In this document: one piece after another, positions 8,039 to 16,325 of the stretch
Numbering within the stretch: the stretch's first letter is position 1
Layout: each line of letters starts with the position of its first letter
From: Verrucomicrobiota bacterium
Lineage (GTDB): Bacteria; Verrucomicrobiota; Verrucomicrobiia; Chthoniobacterales; UBA10450
Assembly: GCA_003219925.1 (NCBI GenBank)
Contig: QHQU01000004.1
Span: forward strand, 1-18,626
Length of the DNA stretch: 18,626 nt
Reading direction: 5' to 3'
Notes under the pieces: model-generated
Seen by the model: the letters and a program-made list of their open reading frames with translations, nothing else
Told to the model about the DNA's origin: nothing
Databases searched by the model: none
Position numbers and translations under genes: made by a program

Positions 8039-9106
8039 TCATTCCTGAGGCGAAATCCTCTCAGAACGAACAGATTTACATAGGTGCTGTCTTCGATGCA
8101 TCCACCTCTGCCAGGGCTTGAGGCGGCCTGGGGATTCACATCTGAGTTGTTCGAGCTGCTTTTCCAGCGCCGCAATTTTTCGCAACGCCCTCCGATGATA
8201 CTTGTTTACGTTCTGATTATGGTGAACTCTTGTCTCGAACTCCGCTTCCAGTTCAGCAGCGATCGCCCCTGAAGGAGGGACCGGCGTGCGGTCATTCATC
8301 AACTCGGCCTCAAGCTGCCGTGCCTCCACTTCCTGACCGGTCTGTGGATCGACAGGAGTAAAATCCGGCGGCACGTTGGAGCTGTTGATACGGTGTTGCA
8401 GGGGCTCAAGGCAAGCCGGCTCGTAAGGCTCCTGGAGAAAGTCGAGCAACAACCGCAAGGTGCGGGCCGAATCCCCCACGAGATCGCAATACAGCATTCG
8501 GTAAACCACTCTTGAACCGTAAGCCCGCTCCGCCTTGAAGCATGCGCGAACGGTTCGCAACCAGTAGTCATAGGCTTGCTGCTCGTTTTCCACCAAAGCT
8601 GGCCCACCGGTCTGTTTGAATTTGAGCATCGAGCGCACTACCGACTTAACGTCCCGTAAGAGGTGGATGAAGACAGCCCCTGGAAACAATTTGCGAAGCC
8701 CGCAAATATAAAAGGAATACTCGGGCGTTCCATCAACCCAGCGGCCTTTTGGGTCAGAGTCGGACCGTTCGGTTTGAAACGCAGGCAGCCTCAGATCTGA
8801 GGCAGGGGTGGCCATGGCCTCCTCGAGGGCGATTCTCCTTCGCTCGTATCGATGCTGAAGTATGAGATGGTTGATAGCATCGCCGAAGCAGTTGAAGAAC
8901 TCTGGCCGCTGCACACCAAGCGAGCCGAGTTGGGAACGTTCGCCGCGATGTGTCCCGCTCTGGTATGCGGCCTCAACATCCAGGGCAAAACGGCCCAGCC
9001 AATCTGATTCTTCCTGTACGAGGATATTCGAATGCTGACCCAGACACCAAGTCAGAATACTAGTGCCGGAGCGGGGGGAGCCGACTATAAAAATAGGTTT
9101 ATTCAT
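8039..9106 (-). CDS. Sulfotransferase (Sulfotransfer_3-like) with C-terminal coiled coil
   Basis: The 355-residue protein opens with MNKPIFIVGSPRSGTSILT, the 5'-PAPS loop GSPRSGTS at 9-16, and has the 3'-phosphate site HLLRDVKSVVRSML (148-161; Arg151 and Ser155/Ser159) after WVDGTPEYSFYICGLRKLFPGA. Such enzymes sulfate carbohydrates or glycolipids using PAPS. Residues about 278-325 are long, charged and probably coiled-coil (AAELEAEFETRV..., IAALEKQLEQLR), followed by a basic tail, an addition beyond the catalytic domain that could mediate oligomers or membrane contact. I chose the ATG at 9106 because the P-loop normally lies close to the N-terminus; an ATG at 9121 would add MLPGF. It differs in subtype from the Stf0-like enzyme at 7065, so they likely have different acceptors. 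It sits 267 bases downstream of the zinc-ribbon methyltransferase, same strand. Confidence 0.87.
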   Translation of the reverse strand: MNKPIFIVGSPRSGTSILTWCLGQHSNILVQEESDWLGRFALDVEAAYQSGTHRGERSQLGSLGVQRPEFFNCFGDAINHLILQHRYERRRIALEEAMATPASDLRLPAFQTERSDSDPKGRWVDGTPEYSFYICGLRKLFPGAVFIHLLRDVKSVVRSMLKFKQTGGPALVENEQQAYDYWLRTVRACFKAERAYGSRVVYRMLYCDLVGDSARTLRLLLDFLQEPYEPACLEPLQHRINSSNVPPDFTPVDPQTGQEVEARQLEAELMNDRTPVPPSGAIAAELEAEFETRVHHNQNVNKYHRRALRKIAALEKQLEQLRCESPGRLKPWQRWMHRRQHLCKSVRSERISPQE

Positions 9107-9373
9107 AAACCCGGGTAGCATCCAACTGTATATTCATGGAAGCCATCGCGAGCAACACTTACCTGACCCGATTGTCATCTCCGTTCAAAAATTTAAATTC
9201 GCGAAAAGGAAGGTTTGTTAAAGCGAAATCCTTTTTCAGCCGGCGGACAGTTTGAATTCACTCTAACGCGCATGGCGCAGGGGCTTTACAGCGCTATCCC
9301 GCAGATCTCTGTTCTCATCAGGCCGCCAATGCCTTAGTTGCTATTTCCATTGGACGGGCAGCGCGGCCATATT

Positions 9374-10156
9374 TTATGGGCGCACGCCAGCAGGCAATTT
9401 TCTCGCTGTGATGGGTAAGCTCCAGGGCTGCGGCCACCAAATTCCATGCCGAAAATCCGGAGCGCTATGGACTGCAACATCAACGAAACCGGCGGCACTC
9501 AAGAGACGCAGTAAGTCAGAGTAGCAGAACACTCGCATTTCCAGAGTTGATCCGCGTCCGCCGTGAAACACCAGATTTCGAAATGTTTGTCTCACGCCGG
9601 ATTTAGTAAGATTATGAAGTTCGCAACCACCGTCACGTTCTACTAAAGTGAACTCGTGGAGTTCCGGAAAATGCTCAATCGTCTCCGGCTGTAGTCCGTA
9701 GGGGACTGTTAATAGCAACAGCCCGCCCCGTCTCAGCATCTGGTACACATTATCGAAAGCTACTTGCACGGGAGGGACTATGTGCTCAAACACCTCAGAC
9801 GATATGATGAAGTCGTAGACTTGACGCTGCTCAGGCGCGATACTATCAGAGGCTATATCGAGACGCGGTTCCTGATGAAAATACGTGTTTACATAATCGA
9901 ATTTTTGCTTTAGCTGTGACGCGTAATTCTCTGCATCAGTCAATCCCAAGCCCTTAATGTCCTTGCGGATTGGGAATTCAGAGAGAATGAGGTTCTCCCG
10001 AAAGAGACAACTGGACAGGGTTCGAATGACAGCACGAGTGCGCGGACTGGAGTTGCAATTAGGACATGATTTAGCTTCGCGTGCAAGCGACGCTAATTCA
10101 ATAGTGCAGAGCGTGCCACAGATGTTGCACTGAAAAAATAGCGTCCCTGGTTGCAT
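9374..10156 (-). CDS. SAM-dependent methyltransferase with N-terminal zinc ribbon
   Basis: The 260-residue protein begins with two Cys pairs, Cys10-x2-Cys13 and Cys31-x2-Cys34, that look like a zinc ribbon. The rest is a class I methyltransferase: a modified first motif IKGLGLTDAENYA (67-79) in place of the usual DxGxGxG, acidic strand-2 equivalent LDIASD (99-104), FIISSEVFEHI (117-126) as the post-motif strand, and LRRGGLLLLTVPYG (141-154). The block KGLGLTD...Y...L...FDYVNTYFHQEPRLDI recurs, as I recall, in methyltransferases of polysaccharide gene clusters, so a sugar or glycan acceptor is a fair inference; the actual acceptor is unknown. The start ATG at 10156 directly precedes the zinc ribbon. 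Large gaps on both sides (394 and 267 bases) suggest its own promoter. Confidence 0.82.
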   Translation of the reverse strand: MQPGTLFFQCNICGTLCTIELASLAREAKSCPNCNSSPRTRAVIRTLSSCLFRENLILSEFPIRKDIKGLGLTDAENYASQLKQKFDYVNTYFHQEPRLDIASDSIAPEQRQVYDFIISSEVFEHIVPPVQVAFDNVYQMLRRGGLLLLTVPYGLQPETIEHFPELHEFTLVERDGGCELHNLTKSGVRQTFRNLVFHGGRGSTLEMRVFCYSDLLRLLSAAGFVDVAVHSAPDFRHGIWWPQPWSLPITARKLPAGVRP

Positions 10157-10550
10157 GTGATCAGCCTATGGTACCAGGGCCAGCTTGGTAATGAGTCTCA
10201 GATGCCCTGCCCCGGATCCTGTATGAAACACATTTGACCCAGGCAATCGTTTCGCGTGACATAGCAAGAAAATTCTCCACCACAAGAGCTTCGGGCATCA
10301 GCTATGGTCAAGCAAGTTAGCTGCAATGCTTTTCGATAGCAGCTACACTACGCTCGCTTCTACCACTTGGAAGCGAGTGGAGGCAAACCAAACGTCCTGG
10401 CCGAAACATAACTTACAAATAGGACGCACTCTGCTATCAAATGGGCTGCCCGGCTGCTATCTCCGATTGTGCTGTTTTGACGTTCACGGGCATCGCCATG
10501 ATTTGCAGTCACGAACGACTGGTGCATCAACAATCCTAACAGCTCTCGCA
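10157..10550. other. 394-base intergenic stretch with a hairpin
   Basis: This lies between the end of the polytopic membrane protein gene and the start of the zinc-ribbon methyltransferase gene. A + strand ORF (10326-10580, 84 codons) shows no domain and overlaps the end of the membrane protein gene; I treat it as chance. The only visible structure is the inverted repeat at 10351-10379. The stretch should contain the methyltransferase promoter, though no box is convincing. Confidence 0.5.
10351..10379. repeat. 12-bp stem, 5-base loop inverted repeat
   Basis: Bases 10351-10362 pair with 10368-10379, with ten Watson-Crick pairs and two G-T wobbles around the loop ccact; the core is ctcgcttc/gaagcgag. 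It is 172 bases past the stop of the membrane protein gene on the - strand. Neither side has a T-run, so a standard rho-independent terminator is unlikely. It may be an mRNA-stabilising structure or a leader element ahead of the methyltransferase gene. Confidence 0.6.
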
Positions 10551-12326
10551 TTAGTTGCTGGCAGCCATCGGTACGGATGAAGTAACGCGAAGAGTTTCCC
10601 TGGAAAGCCGTTTGTCATCAGCACTCCGAACAAAATAAGGCGTTTGTGGATTGTAATCGCGAATGTAACCAAGAAATCCGCTGGTCGCGAATTTAGGCAG
10701 TTTATACTGCCCGTTAATATTCGTGCGTATCTCTGTCGGCCGTGCCAGGCCGCAAACTTTACCGCTGGCGTTGACAAGGATGAGTTGCTTTGGAATAGAT
10801 GTTTCTCGCTCAATGGCCCAGCCGGTCACTCGCGCTGCGGGGGCGCCGTTTGCGCACCGAACAAGCGACTGGACTGCAATGCTGCCTTTTAACTCTACCG
10901 ATTTGTAATGGCCGCCAAACAAATTCGTTTCTGAAACTCCGATCCAATCCTGCAAACCGTCAGCGAACATATCAAGCCGACGTTGGCGATACTGCTTCGC
11001 GAGACTATATACGGTGGCAGGGGTCGGATACATCTGGGCGACCATATCGGTATCGCAAACTCCATTTATCAGACTCGTAGCTGCAGATTCCATTATTAGA
11101 TGCACGTGTCTTCCCCATGCAGCTGCCTGGTAGTGTTCCGGAAAAATCAAAAGGGGTAGCGCTGACAGCGCCGAAAAGGTCGGCCACCTCGCCCATTTTT
11201 TTGAGTCTACGTTCTGAACGAAAATGAGAAACAGACCCGCCCAAAAAAGCGAACTCCAAAACATGTACCGCGGCGCAACTACTTCGCCGGGGGAGGCGTG
11301 CATGTGAGCGGTGCGGCCGATCACTATAAATCCCATGGCTACGAAGTTGAAAACCGTAAGGGCGAGTGCAATGAACTGGAGCTTGCTTGTACCTAGATCG
11401 CGTCGGACCAGTCTCGGCATGACGGCTCCCGCCGCGAGCCCCAGGCCCAAGGTGCCGCAAACAAACGGAATATTAGAGGACTGCGCCGCCGCGGGAGAGA
11501 GCGCAGGAGAACTCCATGCTGCTGCCGCATAAAGGAATGGTGTGCCGAGCAGGCTGCAGAACCTACGGAGCGCGGTACCGAGGGATATCGCATTTTCCGG
11601 AGTAATCTCCGGCGCTGCACCAGGTAATACACCGTAGGTAATAACCGCGACAATCCCGGCGGCTAAAATTAGGCCGAGAGTGCGCCAGGATAATCGCGCA
11701 CTCCACCCCAAGATGAGGAGAGTAGGCCAAACGGCAAAGCCGCTTCCGAAGCTAAATGACGCGATCAATCCGGACGTCACTACCAAAACCATTAGCGTCC
11801 AATAAGGTCGCGTTCCGCCGCAAATCAGTGCCAGCGCATAAAAGGCGGCAAGCGCTCCAACGACTACGAGCGAACATATGCAATTGAACGGCCCGATGGC
11901 GGTGATACTAGCTCTGGTCATCGAAAAATTCGCTACCACGACTACCAGTGTAGCGACGAGCTTTGCTGTCGTGCCTATCGTCTTATCCTGCCAGGTCGCG
12001 ACAAGTAACACGATCGCGGATAAGATAAGCAAAGCTAATCCTATGACAAACAATAGCTGTTGATTGCTGCGAAACCAGGCAATATCAATTGACCAAAGTA
12101 AGGTCGGGAAAAACATTGAATGACTGCCGTATTTCAATAACGCCGCTTGCCAGAACGGTTGGTTCAATGAGACGGTGTACAAGTGCCACATATCGAAAGC
12201 AGTCACAGTCACGTGACCGTTCCAGAGGAAGAGGATTCCCGACGCTAGAAAAGCCAGCGCTAGTATGCCCGTGGTAACTTGGAATATGCGCTCAACCACG
12301 TCGCCGAAGTTGCCAGAGCGTGCCAT
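10551..12326 (-). CDS. Polytopic membrane protein with C-terminal soluble domain, unknown function
   Basis: The 591-residue protein has about ten hydrophobic segments (first at about 15-36, last at about 384-396) and then about 190 soluble residues. After the first helix comes a loop with AFDMWHLYTVSLNQPFWQAALLKYGSHSMFFP (43-73); an acidic residue in this first outer loop is where GT-C enzymes keep their catalytic Asp, so a GT-C glycosyltransferase is possible but unproven. I do not recognise the family. The C-terminal part contains TGW (501-503), a Gly-rich strand, RTNI (534-537) and GF (550-551), an order that resembles the beta module in the 788-residue glycosyltransferase. It lies 251 bases after a methyltransferase gene on the same strand, inside the glycan cluster. 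The ATG at 12326 precedes a basic/acidic short tail and the first helix, as expected. Confidence 0.75.
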   Translation of the reverse strand: MARSGNFGDVVERIFQVTTGILALAFLASGILFLWNGHVTVTAFDMWHLYTVSLNQPFWQAALLKYGSHSMFFPTLLWSIDIAWFRSNQQLLFVIGLALLILSAIVLLVATWQDKTIGTTAKLVATLVVVVANFSMTRASITAIGPFNCICSLVVVGALAAFYALALICGGTRPYWTLMVLVVTSGLIASFSFGSGFAVWPTLLILGWSARLSWRTLGLILAAGIVAVITYGVLPGAAPEITPENAISLGTALRRFCSLLGTPFLYAAAAWSSPALSPAAAQSSNIPFVCGTLGLGLAAGAVMPRLVRRDLGTSKLQFIALALTVFNFVAMGFIVIGRTAHMHASPGEVVAPRYMFWSSLFWAGLFLIFVQNVDSKKWARWPTFSALSALPLLIFPEHYQAAAWGRHVHLIMESAATSLINGVCDTDMVAQMYPTPATVYSLAKQYRQRRLDMFADGLQDWIGVSETNLFGGHYKSVELKGSIAVQSLVRCANGAPAARVTGWAIERETSIPKQLILVNASGKVCGLARPTEIRTNINGQYKLPKFATSGFLGYIRDYNPQTPYFVRSADDKRLSRETLRVTSSVPMAASN

Positions 12327-12577
12327 TAAGTTAATCGCTCACGATATCAGCTGCGTCGCGCTCGTCCACGGTGAAAGCGCGTCGGCGCCAAAATCACTCA
12401 ATCAGAGTTTGTAAGCCATCCGGGTCGCCAGAAAGCGAGAGGTTGTCCTAAGCATTATGGCGCTTCGTCTTAATGACTTCAGTTACTATTGACGGCGACG
12501 CGCAACTTAAACGTGCATCTTATCAGCTTGAGCCGCTACTGGTGCTAACACGCTGTGGTCACGGTGTGCAATCAAAA

Positions 12578-13195
12578 TCATTTTTCACATTCGAGAACGA
12601 GCGTTGCATAGGGGATTCGCAGCGCCTTTGGCTGGACCCAGGCCATGGGGTGTTTGAAAGCCGTCTGGACAAGATCGTAATACGACTGCTCTGTTCTAAT
12701 ATGCTGGCCTCGGTCGCGGGACATAACATATCGTGAAACGAATCCCTGGTTCGGGATCCAACACGCCTCCAGACATACAAATCGGCCGCCTTGCTTAAGA
12801 GCGCGATGAGCGAACTGGATACAGTGTGCAGCTTGCTCATCATCCAAGTGATGCAAGATACCCAATCCTATGACAATGTCCGCCGCCTGAAATCGCGGAT
12901 CGTCCCAAATTGCCCTCGTATCACCAACAACAAATGTTCCTCTGTCGCCGTATTTGCCTTGGGCAGCAGCAATATAGCTTCCGTTCACGTCGAAACCAAT
13001 ATACTCAACAGGTGGCAGCCACGGCAGTATTTGTCCTGGGCCACAACCGATGTCAATAACCTTATCTCCTGGCTTCGCGCGCACATGAGTGTCGATAAAC
13101 CATTTCCGCAATCTGTTGCCGCCGATAAGATCCTGGAAATAGTTGTATAGCACTGGCACTCGCAACCATCTTCTTAATCCAGTATTTGCTTCCAA
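12578..13195 (-). CDS. Class I SAM-dependent methyltransferase
   Basis: The 205-residue protein has a textbook SAM fold: motif I VIDIGCGPG (46-54), acidic end of strand 2 in YIGFDVNGSYI (65-75), GDTRAI (91-96) for adenine contact, IVIGLGILHHLDD (107-119) and ALKQGGRFVCLE (132-143). The N-terminus YNYFQDLIGGNRLRKWFI (17-34) is typical of a widespread group of stand-alone methyltransferases found beside glycosyltransferases. The acceptor is probably a sugar or a lipid-linked intermediate, by context only. The start appears to be TTG at 13195, since no ATG exists upstream before the stop at 13211-13213. It lies 22 bases after the YfhO-like gene and is likely in the same transcript. Confidence 0.87.
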   Translation of the reverse strand: MEANTGLRRWLRVPVLYNYFQDLIGGNRLRKWFIDTHVRAKPGDKVIDIGCGPGQILPWLPPVEYIGFDVNGSYIAAAQGKYGDRGTFVVGDTRAIWDDPRFQAADIVIGLGILHHLDDEQAAHCIQFAHRALKQGGRFVCLEACWIPNQGFVSRYVMSRDRGQHIRTEQSYYDLVQTAFKHPMAWVQPKALRIPYATLVLECEK

Positions 13196-13217
13196 GGGAT
13201 CAACAAAGAGTCAGACT

Positions 13218-15548
13218 TCACACTGTATTTGGCGAAACGGGCCCGGTCTCTACCAGACTTGACTGCGTCAGGCTCGCTGACCTGCCGACTGAATAGGCAG
13301 CAATTGCTGTCAGAACCAAGATGGCGAACGTGGCTCGCTGAAGAATCAGCAATTTCCAGAACAATGCTGGTTTATACTCGAAATGGACAATATTTCGACC
13401 CTGCCGGAGTAATACGCCTATCTGATTAAGGTTTACGCGCAATAGCGGTACTTCGCGACCATTTACGCGGGCGTGCCAGGCTTTGTTATAGTATTCGTTC
13501 AAAATCAGCAGTGAAGGAGCAGACGTCGCAACACAAAGCGCCCGATTATTGAAATCAGATTTCACAATTTGAACAAAATCGGGGGCTTCCTCGGTGAGGG
13601 GCGAACGTTGACGAAGAAAAGCGCTAACATGATTATAGTCGGGCTGTGAAACATAAGCGATGCGATTGTAGTCAAAGCCGAGAGTTATTCTGGAGTAAAA
13701 CTGCGCGGCATCGGAGTAGTATCCGCCGAGCTCATGAACAAGGACGGTGAGCGGCATTGAGTTGGCGAGCCTATAGACACGGTATTGTCCGTCCTGGAAA
13801 AGCAGTGTGTCCGAATCCGAGCGGGGTTTCTCCTTCTCTCCGCAAACCAGGTAACGGGCCCCCATTAGCTCCCGGTAGTTGGGGAGAGACTCGCGATTCA
13901 TGTCCAAAAACTGATCGTACGGTACCGGAGTCATGTTCATATAAAAGCTCCTGATGCCATAGAAGCTCGCATCCATAGCCCAATGGCCTGGCCAAAAGGC
14001 GGAGTCGCGGAAAGCGATCCTGGAAGTGTAGATCCCGGGTAAATTGGTTAAGCCTCGGATAACACGTAAGGCCGTAAGATTTTCGGGATCATAATAGCTT
14101 GCCAGGTACGACGGGGTGGTTCCGTTGTGAGCGATCGCCGCTGCCAGACCAGAAAAAATGAGGCCTGTAGCAAGGAGAGGAGTTATTGCAATTCTCGCTA
14201 GATAGAGGAGTACCAGTCCGACAGGGATAACGCAAAGAGGGAACCAATTCCATGTGTGTGAGCGATAAGCAATCACCAACTCGACGATCCACAGGCCGCT
14301 GGCGACAATTGCAGCTCCAATCCTGCCGGATAGCGAAAGCCGAAAATGCCGCGCACATGTGTCGAAACCCAGGCCCGTAAGTAAGCTGACAAATATAGTA
14401 AACCAGATAAGGTGACGCCCGGCCTCCCGGATACGGTTCAGTAATGGTAAATGAAAGTGAAGTTGAGTGATGCCGCTGTGAGTGCCCAAACCCGCTAGTA
14501 AACCATAGATGGCAAACAGTGTGGAGAAGATTACTAAAAACTTGCCGAACCGCTCTTGCCCGCGGAAACGCAGCCAGGACAAAGTCACTCCGGCAACGCC
14601 CAGAGGACCGATGTAGGGACCGCCAAGTATGCCTAACGGCCAGGAGCTGGCGAACACATGCCAGAGCTGAGCAGGTTCAAGCTGATGGCCGGTAAAGGCC
14701 TGCCATGGTATTCGCTGATGTCCGATCACGGCAGTCCTGTCGCCGACATGCCGGATCATGCCGGCAGTATCAATCGTCATCGGAATCGTGGCCACGGCCG
14801 TAAGACCGGCCACAAATGCGAGCGCTACCAGAAGGGAAAGGATTATCTTCAGCGCGTGACCGGCCCCCTGGTTCTTTGCAAACCAGGGCAGGGCACAAGC
14901 AAAAAAGCAAAGGCAGAACAACAGGGCGTGAATCACCGATTGCGCCGGGCTCGCGATGATAAGCAAACTGGCTGAAGCACTCAAAAGAAGAACACTGGCA
15001 AAGCCCGGTCTCTTAAGGAGCCAGATGGCACTGCCAATTAGCAGCGGTAGCCAGCTATAGCTTGCGATAATAGTAATCCAGGTCGAATAACCAACAGTGC
15101 TGCCGCCGACCAAGGCCAAGGTCGCCCCACAAAGCGCGCCGAAACCGCTGCCCCCGGCAAGTCGAATCATTGCATAGGAGTTGAGATAAAGAATGAGCAG
15201 ATGGAAAAAGGTGAGGCGCGTTAATGTGAAAACAGCATCGAGCTCAATGCCGTAATTGATCCAGCCAAGGAAATAGAACGGATAAGTGATGGAAAAATGA
15301 GGCGAATCGAACAACGGATATCCAGTAAGCATGGTGTCGAGCCAGTATGGACAGCTGCCATGCAGCGCAATCTCTGAAGCCCTGGAAAAAATAGGGCCAT
15401 AAATCCAAATGTTATCTTTGAATGGACCGAACAAATCCCCACGCAAAATTGACGGGGTATAGCGAAGGACAAAAATCAGCAGCAATAACAGAAGGAAAAC
15501 TCCGTCCCGCTGCCAAAACGTTTTTGCTCGTTCTGTCCGCTGCTCCAT
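13218..15548 (-). CDS. YfhO-family membrane protein, probable GT-C glycosyltransferase
   Basis: The 776-residue protein has about a dozen membrane helices followed by a large extracytoplasmic domain and a last helix (about 737-755). Family features: the first outer loop with GDLFGPFKDN (37-46), then SCPYWLDTMLTGYPLFDSPH (65-84), matching the YfhO pattern G-xx-PxW...GyPlf; LPLLNRIREAGRH (367-379); the soluble repeat region LMGARYLVC (561-569); and NEYYNKAWHARVNGREVPLLRVN (684-706), the YfhO Y-xx-W-xx-x-V-N/D-G-x-E-V-P signature. YfhO members take a sugar from an undecaprenyl-phosphate carrier and add it to surface polymers outside the membrane. That fits the GtrB-like enzyme two genes upstream, which could supply such a donor. 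The ATG at 15548 directly abuts the stop of the preceding methyltransferase (15549), implying coupled translation. Confidence 0.85.
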   Translation of the reverse strand: MEQRTERAKTFWQRDGVFLLLLLLIFVLRYTPSILRGDLFGPFKDNIWIYGPIFSRASEIALHGSCPYWLDTMLTGYPLFDSPHFSITYPFYFLGWINYGIELDAVFTLTRLTFFHLLILYLNSYAMIRLAGGSGFGALCGATLALVGGSTVGYSTWITIIASYSWLPLLIGSAIWLLKRPGFASVLLLSASASLLIIASPAQSVIHALLFCLCFFACALPWFAKNQGAGHALKIILSLLVALAFVAGLTAVATIPMTIDTAGMIRHVGDRTAVIGHQRIPWQAFTGHQLEPAQLWHVFASSWPLGILGGPYIGPLGVAGVTLSWLRFRGQERFGKFLVIFSTLFAIYGLLAGLGTHSGITQLHFHLPLLNRIREAGRHLIWFTIFVSLLTGLGFDTCARHFRLSLSGRIGAAIVASGLWIVELVIAYRSHTWNWFPLCVIPVGLVLLYLARIAITPLLATGLIFSGLAAAIAHNGTTPSYLASYYDPENLTALRVIRGLTNLPGIYTSRIAFRDSAFWPGHWAMDASFYGIRSFYMNMTPVPYDQFLDMNRESLPNYRELMGARYLVCGEKEKPRSDSDTLLFQDGQYRVYRLANSMPLTVLVHELGGYYSDAAQFYSRITLGFDYNRIAYVSQPDYNHVSAFLRQRSPLTEEAPDFVQIVKSDFNNRALCVATSAPSLLILNEYYNKAWHARVNGREVPLLRVNLNQIGVLLRQGRNIVHFEYKPALFWKLLILQRATFAILVLTAIAAYSVGRSASLTQSSLVETGPVSPNTV

Positions 15549-16325
15549 TCAGGTAGACGCGTCCGACATACGGCGTCCGACCGCAAGTAGGGAGCTGCCG
15601 ATGGGCATTGAGAACGGGATACTTGTCTCAAGAGCTTGTAATCGTTTTAGGATACCGTGCAAAAATGGGTTTGACGGAACGAAACCCACCCTAATGGTGT
15701 GTTCAGGTGGTGTAAGACGAAGGATAAGTTTACGCATTAAGAGGGCAGGCAAAAGAAACAACCCCCACTGTGCAATAGATATTGGCTTCAGACGTGCTTG
15801 GCGGAAAAGAGATTTGATATCAGCAACACCGTAACGGCGCTTGTGGCCGGCGACTTCATCATATTGACTGTAGAAGGTCATATGTGCTGGAACGTTAATT
15901 ACGACAAGCCCGTCTGGCTTGAGATGTTGAAGTGATACCTTAACAAACTCCAAATCGTCGTCGATATGTTCGATCACATCCATCAGAAGAAGCAAATCAT
16001 AAGCGCCAAGCATCGCCGAGTTTCGGTCGAATACATCATAGACCAGCAGTCGCCCCTTACCACTCGTCGCCTTTTCTAATGCATGCTGATTTAGATCACA
16101 ACCGTCAACACGAATTCCGAGGTCGCGCTCCAACATCTCGCGGACCAGCCCGTGGCCGCATCCAACCTCCAGAGCGATCTTCCCGCGAAAACTCGCGCGA
16201 TTGAGCTGCCGAAGCAGGACGGAGTGACGCCATTTAATCCAAAAATGATCCGTGGTTGCCAGATCAAACCATTCATCTGCCATCGAAACCGAAGTAGGCG
16301 GTGAAAGGAACTCAATTTCGCTCAT
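15549..16325 (-). CDS. SAM-dependent methyltransferase next to gtrB-like gene
   Basis: The 258-residue protein has class I methyltransferase motifs: ALEVGCGHG (51-59), strand-2 acidic CDLNQHALEKA (76-86), LLLMDVIEHIDD (112-123) and LKPDGLVVINVPAH (135-148). The N-terminal ADEWFDLATTDHFWIKWR (16-33) and the later AGHKRRY (159-165) are typical of methyltransferases in glycan clusters. A hydrophobic run near 186-203 (WGLFLLPALLMRKLILRL) may touch the membrane, which would suit a lipid-linked substrate. I use the ATG at 16325, which overlaps the end of the glycosyltransferase gene by 14 bases with a GAGGGA about 11 bases upstream; a TTG at 16364 would add 13 unconserved-looking residues. Tight packing on both sides indicates one operon with the GtrB-like and YfhO-like genes. 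Confidence 0.88.
   Translation of the reverse strand: MSEIEFLSPPTSVSMADEWFDLATTDHFWIKWRHSVLLRQLNRASFRGKIALEVGCGHGLVREMLERDLGIRVDGCDLNQHALEKATSGKGRLLVYDVFDRNSAMLGAYDLLLLMDVIEHIDDDLEFVKVSLQHLKPDGLVVINVPAHMTFYSQYDEVAGHKRRYGVADIKSLFRQARLKPISIAQWGLFLLPALLMRKLILRLTPPEHTIRVGFVPSNPFLHGILKRLQALETSIPFSMPIGSSLLAVGRRMSDAST

Noticed and set aside
10326..10580. 84-codon + strand ORF in the gap before the zinc-ribbon methyltransferase
   Set aside because: It overlaps the end of the membrane protein gene, has no ribosome binding site or domain.
12791..13150. 119-codon + strand ORF
   Set aside because: It is antisense to a methyltransferase with a complete SAM motif set.
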